From Quillaja saponaria (taxonomy: Eukaryota; Streptophyta; Magnoliopsida; Fabales; Quillajaceae): a stretch of 64,000 nucleotides of DNA. The notes beneath the pieces were generated by a model. The model had not been told where the DNA came from. It worked only from the letters and a program-made list of their open reading frames with translations, and made no database searches. Below are positions 25,714 to 36,092 of this stretch, piece after piece. The DNA lies in NCBI GenBank assembly GCA_029379385.1, contig CM055611.1, positions 11,974,062 to 12,038,061 on the forward strand. The letters run 5' to 3'. The translations under genes were made by a program, and so were the position numbers. Each line of letters starts with the position of its first letter. The stretch's first letter is position 1.

Positions 25714-26313
25714 GAGTGTGTTTGGAACACAAAAATTACGGAATTCAATTTATTCTAAAAGAACTTTGATTAAAATCTTGTGTTTGGTATCTAATATTCA
25801 TGAGAATTCAATTCATTCTAAATGATGCTTTTATAACATTCTTTTAATTTTAAATTCTCATCAAAATTGATATGATTTGTTAAGAATTCAATTCAATTAG
25901 ATTAAAAATACATATATACCCTTTATTTTTACTTCTCTTGATATCCACATTTCAAAAACCACAACCCCTCCTTCTTCTTCTTCTTACCCCATTTCTCATC
26001 TCATCTCATCTCTTCTTTCTTTCCCCCTTCCCTTCTCCTCATTTCTCTTCCGTCTTTTAATATATTATACCTATACCAATTATTTAAGTTGCTTTTGTAG
26101 GAATTTTTTTATTTTTTACCAATGTAAGGGTAATTTTGTAAAAATTTTAAAATGAAATGAATTCTATTAGTTATAATAATATTCTAAACATTATAATTTA
26201 ATTTAATTCATTTGAATTCTATTACTTAAATAGTTTGTTCCAAACATTGAGAAATAATTTAAATTAAATTGAATTGAATTGAACTCTCACATGTATTTAT
26301 TCCAAACTCACCC
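25714..26313. mobile_element. Tourist-like (PIF/Harbinger) MITE, 600 bp, inside solo LTR 2
   Basis: Terminal inverted repeats GAGTGTGTTTGGAA (left) and, reverse complemented, GGGTGAGTTTGGAA (right) are flanked by direct TAA copies (25711-25713 and 26314-26316). TIRs of GGGTGTGTTTGG type with a 3-bp TWA duplication are characteristic of Tourist MITEs. Both ends carry repeated GAATTCAATT motifs, and a pyrimidine-rich run lies at about 25965-26055. There is no coding sequence, so movement would need a transposase supplied in trans. Confidence 0.8.
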
Positions 26314-26373
26314 TAAAAGTTTGATTATATAAAGTAAAAGAGTTGAAATTATGAACCTAAGAGCTAACAAAAA

Positions 26374-26419
<46 letters not shown>

Positions 26420-28843
26420 TGTATGTAAGTATTAAAATAGAAAGTATAGGATTGTATATATTAGCTTGGGCAAGCAGTTTGGATAGTTAGTGTAGAATTT
26501 CTCGATGGATGTACAAATATACATATGTACATCTTCAAGAAAAATAAATGCCTTTTAAGATGTTCGATAAATAGTCAAGAGGAAATAGTTTCAAAAAGAA
26601 AGGGTAGAGGTTTACATGTAAGATTTAGGAATCATGAACTTATTTATAAAATGCTTAGGAGAATCGAAATATGAATATATGTAAAAGTTGAGCCATGTGA
26701 ATTTTATTGATTAAAATAGTGTTTTTCTCTTGAATTAGAACTCTTATCATTTGGTAGTTGATTAAGAATTAAAGTTTATGGACTTTAGGAGGAGAAGTTA
26801 GAGCTTGAAAATATTAGAAAGAGTAAGGGATTAAATGATTAATAAAAAGAAAGTATATAAATATTGAATTATGGAATTTAAGCTTTTGAATGATTTGAAA
26901 TAATTTACTTTACTTTGAATGTAATAATTAGCATATAAGTGAAAGTAAATTTGGAATGGCGCAAGTTTTAGTTCCTTGTTATGAATATTTTGGAAGGGGT
27001 AAAACTTAGGGTTATGATTTTCAGATACTAATTGAACATGTTTTAGTATAACTGACTTTAGAGGGTTTTAAAAGTTGAATTAGGAATAGAGTTCTGAAAA
27101 TGAAATTTTCCTACTACATTAATAAGCTAGAATTGAAAGTTTCATAATTTAATTCCCTAGTATGAAGTTTTTATAAGCCGTGGAGTCCAATATTGACAAT
27201 TAGGAATTTGTGCAGTGCTGCATTTTTGGCTCTTATAAGGAATTGAGTGGGTTCAAGACTAATTTTAGGAGAAGTTTATAAATAAGAAAGATAAATAACT
27301 TCCTAAATTTAATATTTCTACTTGGTTTTATTAAATTTGATTAAGTATGTAAGTGAAAATAAACATATATCCAAGGAGGTTGTGAAATGCCTCAAAGGAG
27401 TAAACTTTAAATAATTAACTGTACTAATATACACTTCCAAATAATACATATCATACCTATCTAGAAATATATACTTCTCTACTAATAAATCCAATAAACG
27501 AAATTGGATTTCCTTTTCCCTATAGAAAGTTATGTTCAATTAACTAATGTAAGGTCAATGCTGCCAAAATCCTACGATTTGTAGAATTTGATACAACTTC
27601 AAAGAATAAATTATATTGATATATAAATCTAAAAATTACAAATGATATACCATTATAAAGCTACATTTGTCTAGTATTTAATAAATTTTATGAAATTGGA
27701 TTTGGAATTTTCTAGAGGAAGATATGACTATTAGAGTGAACAATGGTCCAAACCCCAAGTTTGGACAGTTTCAACATTTCTAACTCACTAGTATTTTCTA
27801 TCTTTTCTAATTGTTTCTTTCTATGCATTGTCAAGACATATGAAATGTCTCTTCATTATCAACCTTACTACATAAAGTATAATTTATTCTACTTGACATG
27901 TAATGGCTTAATTGAAAACTTTTGTAAAGAAACCTATATAAGTTGATATATAAGCTCAATAAATAAAAGATTATAATCGTAACGTTTATGAACTAAGTAT
28001 TATTTAGAGCTATGAATTTCAGTTTTGGATCCTAATGTAATCCTGATGAGATGTATAAACGCAAATGTAAGTGACAAATGAAAGTTAAAAATGAGTGGTT
28101 AATTGTTACACTTTGGCTACTAGGTTAGCTTATTTGATTGTTTGATATATGTTATATAGAGGTGAATAAGAATTGTATTGCTGAATTATGTGGATTGTGT
28201 TTATGTTTGGAATTGTTTGTGGTTGATAAGGGCCAATGAATTGATTTTTTTAAAATGCTTTTATATCCAAAAATGAAATCCAGGTGCATCTAGAATGTTG
28301 TTAATTTAATATTCGGATATGAGATTTTTCTGATAAGTGTTTTTAAAGAACTAAGTACTCAGCCCTGGTAGGTATATTTGGAGTAGGAGATTCAGTGATT
28401 TTGTTTCTGATTCTATTTGGTGTGTAGGCACAAAACTATCCAGTAGAGGTAGTGTGCAAGGCTGAGTTACTTTATTGGCCCTTTGTTTGTTTTGTATGCT
28501 TTGATTATCTTGATTATTTTAAAAGAACTGTATTTGTTAAGTGTTATGTTTCCATAACTATGCAAGTGCAACATTAGTGGTTTAGAATATGCTGATATTA
28601 AATTACTATATATATATATATATATATTATATTATATTATTGTGTTGAATAATGCTAGTACCCTTTGAGTATCTTTTTTTTTCATCTACTGAGTCTATAA
28701 GACTTACCCTTCTACTGTGGTTATTTTTTTTAATAATAGGATCTCGAGAACAGCTATTACCAATAATGGATTTTACCGAGTGTTTGGCGGTAAGGTAATT
28801 CTTCGAAATCTTAATCTTAAAGTCAAAATATAAAAATTTGCAA

Positions 28844-28931
28844 TCATCTTATATTGTGGAGTAGTCTAATTATTTGTTAATGTGGGTTGCTCATCTTATA
28901 TTGTGGAGTAGTCTAATTATTTGTTAATGTG
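28844..28931. repeat. Tandem duplication, period 47 bp, in solo LTR 2
   Basis: Two near-identical copies of a segment containing TATTGTGGAGTAGTCTAATT begin at 28844 and 28891. Only one copy is seen at the corresponding place in solo LTR 1 (about 23450-23480), so the duplication is specific to this copy. Confidence 0.75.
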
Positions 28932-29722
28932 ATGAGAAACGAAGCAGAGTTCCTTGTTGTTTTTGTGGCTGTTACTGTTATTATTGTATAAAAATAGGAT
29001 TAGTATTATATTTTTAGGCATGTTTCACTTTACAAGTAACTTTTGCCCAAATTTTCAGTAACAAATTTTTTATAGTTAACTTTTGTTTTATAAATTTTTA
29101 CTTTTGTTCATTAGTTTGGTGAGTCATAGTTGTTTCTTTGTTTTGAAGGTAGGGTTATGAAGATTTGGTTATCTATTCTTCCGGGTAGTCATGCCTCCTT
29201 GAAGGGTGTGAAATGACAGTACCTACAATTCCAAGCCCACCATTTTTTTAATTGAGTTGTCATTTGGTCATGTAAGTTCATTAATTGTGAAGAATTCAAG
29301 AGGAACAATTAAGGAGACGCAAGCTTGAAAGGAGGGTTCTCGGTGGGTATAGACAAATGGAGAAGAAAGAGGGTAATAAGCTAGAGGAAGAAAGTGTGGT
29401 CTTAAATGGAGTATAGAAAAATGATAAAAGGTAAAGTAAAAGTCACCAAATTATAAAAAGTTCCTCTTACTTTCATATTTTATTAGAAATATCAACAGTC
29501 AGTACACGTTTTTCATTAAATCCTTAAACAATTAAAAACTTGTACCCATGATTATTATGTCAATAATAAACACTGTGAGAAAATAATAATAATAATTTCT
29601 TTAACCTAAAAATAACTAAAACAAATTTTTTTGGAGCTCACTAAAATTGCCGTAGAGGGCTTGTGGTCCTACCACAAGACTTGAACTCATTATTTATACA
29701 TATGTGGAGTTACAGGTTGTCA

Positions 29723-30030
29723 TATAAAAACAAATTTGTTTGACGAGCTAGGACTGGCACGTCCTTTGGAATGAATAAGACTTGTAAGAAAAAACAGTTT
29801 AAAATTTCAATTAAACTTTTGGATTTTATGCACATGTGTGCATTTCTAGTTGAAAACTTTAAAAATTGTGTTTTTGTAAAATCGTAATACAAGTCTATTT
29901 GACAAGCCAGGAGTAGTGGCATATCTCTAAGGGCAAATAAGATTTGTGAGAATAAATGGTTTGCAATTTAAATCAAACGTGGCGAATCTATGAACAACAA
30001 TGAGTTTCTAGTTGAAAACTTTCATATGTC
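29723..30030. repeat. Tandem array, units 4-5, continuing 18201-18722
   Basis: Two more units (29723-29876 and 29877-30030) keep the orientation of units 1-3 and share the same blocks. Joining 18722 to 29723 restores a normal unit junction, which indicates that everything between is an insertion. Confidence 0.7.
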
Positions 30031-30480
30031 TTACATTAGTTCATTTGTACAAACTCAACTCTTTTTTTTTTTTTTCAAACTAAACCTTATAACTTTAGTA
30101 TGTGACTTATTTAAGGATATTATTTCTTTCTTGGGGGCTTCACAATCATATTGGGACAAATAAATGATAAGCATAGGGATGATGATGAGGATATAAAAGA
30201 CTCGTAGTGTTATTTCTATGTTTTTGTGTATTAACAAGTTTGATTTTTATATTTTGTTTCCGTATTAGAATTCAACTTATAAAATGATGTTTTGTTCAAT
30301 GAAATGTTGTTTTTAAATCTTTGCAGTATTAATTTTGTAATTATATATATATATTCATAAAAACAAGAAAAAACAAATTTTAGGGAAAAAAATAAAATGA
30401 AAATGTACAGGCACATCTGTGATAGCACTATTCTATTTGCATCGAAAACATTTTTCTTTAATAATTAACCTATCATCGTC
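30031..30480. other. Unassigned spacer between the tandem array and element D
   Basis: AT-rich, with a poly(T) run at about 30061-30075 and a TATATATATATA tract at 30342-30353. The 3' LTR of copia element D would be expected here, but nothing resembling 33468-34519 is visible. Confidence 0.4.
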
Positions 30481-30534
30481 CACTTATTTGCTACAACATA
30501 GTAGATGCAAATAATTATTAGCGACATCGAATCT

Positions 30535-31320
30535 ATGTCTGTACAATGTAAAATGGTGTAGACATACTAAGATATCTTCTGATTTTAGAGAGTTTTTCTT
30601 TCTGAATAGGCTTCGTAAATCAGCAAGTTGATCTTCTTATTTAACTAAATGTAAAGTGGTGTCTTCCTTTTGAACATAATCACTAATAAAATGTTGTATA
30701 ACTTCAATATGTTTAGATCGTGATTGTTGGACTAATTTTTATTTTTGGTTAAATTAATAGCACTTATATTAACACAGAAAATTAGAATTTTTTAAAAATC
30801 AAATTAAAATCAATTAGATGTTATTTCATCCATAACAAGTTAGCATAGCATCTTCTAGCTATTGCATATTCAACTTCATAAGTTGAAAGAACAACATAAT
30901 ATTGTTTCTTGCTGAACCAAGAAACAATATAGAGAGTGGCCCAGAAATTGGCCAATGTCACTGGTACTCTTTATTTCTAATTTGCATCTAACAAAATCAA
31001 CATCAGAATATCCAATCAACTCTAAATTTTCACACTTTATGGTAGAAAATATCCAAAGATGGAGTTTCATATTTAAAACTTATTTTAACTCTGATAACGA
31101 GTACAAAGGAAAACATGAAACATGTTATCATATATACTTCCAGTAAGGTAGAATAGTGAGTCAATCATACCTTGATATTTTTTTCTCATCTAAGGCCTTA
31201 TCGGACTCATCCTTGTCAAGTCTTGTTGATGTTTCTATGAGAGTTCCAATTGATTTTGTTAAGTCTAATCCAAATCTTTTGAGTAGATCCTTTGTATATT
31301 TGGATTGATTGATGAAAATT
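30535..31320 (-). pseudogene. Element D late RT and RNase H, joined across a deletion
   Basis: Translation shows late-RT text (Q-S-K-Y-T-K-D-L-L, then Y-Q-G-M-I-x-S-L at about 31165). The RNase H block N-L-E-L-I-G-Y-S-D-V-D-F follows (about 31035-31000), and a frayed C-terminus with F-T-K-P-I lies near 30600. The upstream neighbour at about 31340 is the GAG-pre-integrase end, so integrase and the catalytic half of RT were removed in one deletion near 31325-31340. Confidence 0.7.
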
Positions 31321-32048
31321 ATTTTTCAAACAACTTGTTTAAGCAAACAATGTAAATGTTATTTCTTCTTTGACTTATGAATTTCATTTTGTTGTCTTGA
31401 ATACTTACTAGCTATCAAATAGCAATTTGAGTTAAAGATTAATTTGTGTCTTCTATAGCATAACTGACTGATACTTAGAAGATTATGATTTAGCCCATTT
31501 ACAAAGAGAAGATGATCAATTGAGTTGTTATTACTATCTATATTCCCTATTCCTTTAAGTTTCCTTTGTTGTCGTCTCCAAGTGTAGCAAATCTATTGTT
31601 GCTTAATTTGAGAAAGGATAAGCACTCATTTTTACTAGTCATATGTTTTGAACACTCATTGTCAAGTACCTAAAAAAATTTGTTTCTTTTCCTTGAAGAC
31701 AATCATGCAAATGAAATATCATTTAATAGTTGGTACCTAATTTTGTTTGGGTCTTGCAAGGTTAGTCTCCAATTCTAGCGATATTTTTGGTAACCCAAAA
31801 TATTTTTCCCTTCCCTTTGGCATTTATTTTCTTAACTTTACAAGTTGAGGCTATGTGACCAATGTTATTGCAAAAATGAAAATTAAGACTTGTGTGAAGA
31901 GTGTGAAGCACTAGTGTGAAGAGTGTGAAGCACTAGAGTGATGACAAAGACATTCTTTATCAAAAATACATCTCTGACTACTTAGTAGCATGTTGAGATT
32001 TTCTCACTAGCAATAAATTTAGCTAAAATCTTTGTTAGATCTCGTGTA

Positions 32049-32079
<31 letters not shown>

Positions 32080-32689
32080 AAGAATTTGAGTTTCATATAT
32101 GTTAGTTGCACAAGTGAGAGATTCTATCTTTTTATTTGTGTTAGGCAGTTCTATCTTTAATTTATATTTTTAGCAGATAAGAAAACTAATGATTTCTTAG
32201 CTTTTCTTAATTATAAAGCAGTATTAGCATATTGTTCAGCTAGATCATTAAAAGTATCTTGCAAATCCTCTAAAGAATAGGATGAGTTTACCTTATCATC
32301 TTCATCACGATAAGTGTAGTGATTTGCAGTGGCATAACTGGTAGAAGATTCACCTAAGGCCATGAGACAGAGATTGGCTTTTTCTTTCTCTTTTCATATG
32401 AGCTTTCCTCGTTATCACTCCAAGCTACCAGCATTGCTATTTTTTTTCTTGTAGTAAGTAATGATTTTTTTTTTTTTTTTAGTCATTCATATTTTAAGTG
32501 TTTTGGCTTCATGCATTTGTAGTAAATAGAGCTCTCATTTGTTTCCACTTCGGTTTCTTTATGTTCCCATTTCGGAGTTTCTCTAAAAAGATCATCTTTT
32601 TAGGAATATGTTGAATCTTCTAATGGGTAGAACTATTTCATTCATTTCATCATCAGAGTCTTCTAATTCAACTGAGCCCTTTTAAACTG

Positions 32690-33400
32690 CTCTAAAGGCT
32701 ACATCTTTGGTTTTTTTTTTTGAAGTTTTTTCTCGGCTTCCTTTTCTTGCTTTTCTTGCATTTCACAGGTTACTAGAGAATCCATCAATTCGTCTAAAGT
32801 AAAGATCTCTAGATTTTTTTGCCTTCTCAATGATAGTCTTTTTAGCTTTCCATATTTTAGGCAGATATTTTAAGATCTTGACAACTACTGTTTCATTTAA
32901 GTATGTCTTTATAATCTATTAAGGGCATTGATGATATTTGTAAACTTGAAAAACATCTCAAAAATAGTTTCATCTTTATTCATCTTAAAACCTTCATAAT
33001 TATGAACAAGCATGTTTCTTTTTGTTTTATTAACTTTTGTTGTTCCATCATGTGCAACATATAATTTATACCAAATTTCATGAACTATTTTACAATTAGA
33101 ACAACAATTAAATTGATTTGTGTTACATGCGCAAACCAAAAAATTCATAGCTCAAATATTTAGTTTGGCTTTAATTATGTTAATTTCATCCCACTTTGCT
33201 CTTTATTTAGGAAAAAGTTTTCCTTTGACATTTTTTACTCTAGGGAGACAATTAGCGATGCTTGCATCCCAGACATCAAAATTTATTGCTTGAACAAAAA
33301 TACTCATTCGTATCTTCCAATAACCAAAATTTTGGTAGTTAAATAGAGGTGGTTTGAAAGAGCACTGACCCTCACCAAGAGTAACACTAGAGCTTGCCAT
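32690..33400 (-). pseudogene. Element D gag N-terminal part
   Basis: The ATG at 33400 starts M-A-S-S-S-V followed by the P-P-L-F-N-Y-x-N-F-G-Y-W-K block typical of copia gag (DUF4219). The UBN2 domain continues in another frame at 33148-32909 with H-E-I-W and K-R-N-M-L-V-H-N-Y-E-x-F-K-M. A lysine-rich tail follows to about 32690. At least two frame breaks (near 33200 and 32905) disable it. Confidence 0.75.
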
Positions 33401-33453
33401 AGATTTTTACACACTTTATTTAAAAGCATAACAAATATAAATAGTAGTGACCT

Positions 33454-33465
33454 GCTTTGATATCA
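33454..33465 (-). other. Primer-binding site of element D
   Basis: The minus strand reads TGATATCAAAGC two bases inside the LTR, matching the initiator tRNA-Met complement TGGTATCAGAGC with two changes. The gag ATG at 33400 follows 53 bp downstream. Confidence 0.75.
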
Positions 33466-33467
33466 AA

Positions 33468-34519
33468 TGTTGGCCCAGATAGGCAATTAAAAGGGGGGAG
33501 GAGGTGAATATTTTGGTTTTTAAAAATGCTCTATTTAAAAATATTTTCTTTGAAAGAATTTAAAAGAGTGCAACAAAAATGAGAAAAAGAAAGTAAAGTA
33601 AAGACACCTTAATTTGATAAAGATTTACCAAATAACCTTAACTAGTTCACTTCCTAAGCCACAACTAAGGTGTTTTACTATCACTGATCTTTTTGACATT
33701 GGGAATTAGCTACCCTTTTACAACTGATTAAATAGCAAGTGTCAATCACTCTTCTCTGTTTCGTAAAACACACAAGTTATCTAACTTGTCTTTTTCTTTA
33801 ATGAAGAACATATTACAAAGTGTATCAAAATCCTCAATCACAAATTCAAAAGGCTTTCGATGAGGATACAATAGAGGAGAATAATATGAAAGTTTTTCCA
33901 CTTTTCTAGCACAAAATATCATTGGGTGAAATTGAGAAAGTGTGAAGGTTTTGGCTTAGAAGAGTTCTATTATAAATTTGAATTCAATCTCCATTATTTT
34001 CTTCTCTTTTACACTTCAAGCTTTATAGGCCATCTAGCTTCAATAGCCATTTCTTAGTAGAAGAGGCTTATTAAAAAGTTTTAGCTGGAAAGTAGTACCT
34101 CAGAACTTGTTCATTTAATGATTGCAGGCGGATATCTAGTTTAGTACAAATACGGACTATTGCACATGCGTTGCCTACTTACTTTTACTAAGAGATTTTG
34201 TGATAAATCAAATGAACTTTATTTTAAGTCTTTGGATGGTCATATAGATGGCATTGTACTAGTGCAAGCGTTGAATTTCGATAAAGTCTTATGATATGTT
34301 TGCACTCTTCCAGGATATAATTTTAAGTAACACTGTACTGGAGACTAAAGAAAATGATCAATTACTTCGATTAAGTGAAACAAATAGTTTTGACATAACA
34401 AAATTATATTTTACTGCTTGTTCAACTGTGATTTCCTTCGCACCTTTTGATGAAATCCATGGAGTTCAGCTGAAAGTTCATTGAGATAGTTTCTCGTTCT
34501 GATTCGATTTTGTTCAACA
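33468..34519 (-). repeat. 5' LTR of element D (1052 bp)
   Basis: The plus-strand sequence starts TGTTGGCCCAGATAGG beside the primer-binding site and ends TTTTGTTCAACA, giving TGTTG/CAACA ends. The right boundary rests on those inverted ends alone. Similar start motifs at 15993, 16324 and 51386 place it in a dispersed family. Confidence 0.7.
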
Positions 34520-36092
34520 CATGTAAGGTAGGACAGTTGATGAAATTAGGATTCAGCATTTATTTTGTTATCATCGAGATATAGACTTATGATAAATTCA
34601 AAGACAATTTAACCCACACTTTTAAAGTTTAATTAGTTGTGTTTTGTAGCTTTAAAATGTGCTACTGATCATACTGGGTTGTATAAATGCAATCATAATT
34701 TTATAAATTGCGTAATAAATGTATAACAGTCTAAACATCACTAGTATTACTTATTGTCTCCTAATTAGATTATAGTTATCATAATGGACTCCATAACTAC
34801 ATCTAACTACCTCACAACTACTATGACACGTGACACATTCATCTTCTATATAAAAGGGTTAAAACCCCAAAGGTACATGCATGTTGTTCTTTATAATCCC
34901 TCACTTTTTACCGCTTTAAACTTATTATTTCTTGATAGTATTATTGAACCATTTTTATATTCATAAACAAGTAGATAAATTTAACAAAAAGTATAAATTC
35001 ATAAATTTATATATATATATACATATATTTGATTCTTAAGATAGAATAAGAATTAAAAGTTAAAAAAATAGTATTATAATCATGAAAACTATACTATTAA
35101 TATTTTTTTAATTCATGAATTTGAGAAAAACTAAAATATTGTAATTATTATAAATTTATTAAACCAAAAAAATAGAAAGTTCAATATTAACTACTATTGA
35201 CATATAGTTATTGAAAAAAAATAATTATGAATTAAAAGTTAAAACAATAATATTATAATTGTAAAAAATAAAATATTTCTTTTAATTCATAAAAATTTTA
35301 TTAAATTTTAATTCATAAATTTGAGAAAAACTTAAAAAATTATAATTATTAGGAACTTATTAAACAAACAAAATTGAGAAAGTGAATCTCAATTACTATT
35401 AACATATAATTATAAATTTGTTAAGATTAACAAGAATTAGTAAAAAAAATAAAAAATTAATAGTTTTAAAACAATTACAATTCTATTGATATTAAAATAA
35501 GAAGAATTAGAGAAAAAAATAATTTATTTATAATAAAATAACAAAAGGTAACTATGTAATTAATAATGCTCATAAGGGTATTTATGAAACTCAAAAAAAA
35601 ATTTATTTAATCCACTTTTATATAATATATATATTATGGTTATAAAATAAATTTTTTTAAAGAGAAAAATAAAATTTATTAATAATGTTTAATATCGATA
35701 AGTCATTAATATCAAAAAAAAGAAAAAGAAAATAGTATGTCATTATATAGACGAAATTGACAGTGAAAACAATATTAGGAAGAAGTTGATTAATGATAAT
35801 ATTTGGGGACAATAAATACAATTTCACTGAGTTCATTTTTTTTTTTTTAATATTTAGGAAATTGCTCCATATTTCTCATGTGGTTGTTGGCTAAAATAAA
35901 ATAGCACCTCCATTACACTGTTGCCGGAACTAAAACCTTGATGGTCAATTGTCAAAATCTTAAACCCCAAACAAAAGCCCAAAAGGGCATCTAACAATCC
36001 CCTCGTTAGTTTAGAAGTTCGACCATAGATAAGAATAAGGCATAGAAACCCACCAACCAAGCAGGCAAGCAGCCACACTGAAAGCGACAACA
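34520..36092. other. AT-rich intergenic region upstream of the TGD4-like gene
   Basis: No reading frame with recognisable content. The first 1.2 kb is dominated by A/T runs with repeated AATTATAATT-like words. The final 250 bp is less AT-rich and should hold the promoter and 5' untranslated leader of the plus-strand gene at 36093. I see no clear TATA box at the expected distance. Confidence 0.45.

Larger units (their letters stand above)
24612..29213 (+). mobile_element. Solo LTR 2 (4602 bp) of the same family, inserted in the right arm of X
   Basis: Starts TGTTATAACCCG and ends AAGGGTGTGAAA, flanked by a perfect 5-bp duplication TGACA (24607-24611 and 29214-29218). Removing it rejoins the right arm of X exactly as the uninterrupted left arm reads around 19260-19280. 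It contains a 600-bp MITE (25714-26313), so its own length is about 4.0 kb, close to solo LTR 1. It also holds an AT microsatellite (about 26373-26416), a poly(T) run at about 25494-25527 and a tandem duplication with a 47-bp period at 28844-28931. Confidence 0.85.
18723..29722. mobile_element. Foldback-like element X with long inverted arms, heavily interrupted
   Basis: Both ends read TGACAACCTGTAAC inward (18723-18736 and, reverse complemented, 29722-29709). The left arm runs about 18723-19575. The right arm is its diverged reverse complement, in two parts (29722-29219 and 24611-about 24290) separated by a solo LTR. Matching landmarks include CCACCGAGAACCCTC (about 19162) with its complement at about 29333, and the AAGTTTAAGTCATG block (about 24596) with its complement near 19280. 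Subtracting the two solo LTRs and their duplications leaves about 2.7 kb: arms of about 0.85 kb and a loop of about 1.05 kb without a recognised gene. It could be a foldback/MULE-like DNA element or two inverted LTRs of one retrotransposon. No target duplication was found. Confidence 0.65.
30500..34519 (-). mobile_element. Ty1/copia element D, internally deleted, one LTR only
   Basis: On the minus strand: LTR (34519-33468), primer-binding site (33465-33454), gag start at 33400, UBN2 gag, knuckle region, protease region at about 31680-31600 and GAG-pre-integrase at about 31560-31340. The frame then jumps directly to the F-I-N-Q-S-K-Y segment of late RT (about 31320), and RNase H runs to about 30535. 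Integrase and the RT catalytic core are missing. The left (3') LTR is not recognisable, so no target duplication can be read. Stops and shifts are common. Confidence 0.8.

Noticed and set aside
26373..26416. Long AT run as a possible functional origin or hairpin
   Set aside because: It is a simple AT microsatellite; several others occur in the window (21750, 24858, 28608, 61411).
18723..29722. Reading 18723-29722 as one full-length LTR retrotransposon with LTRs at its outer ends
   Set aside because: The outer ends are inverted, not direct, copies. The direct repeats inside are explained as two separate solo LTRs, each with its own 5-bp duplication.
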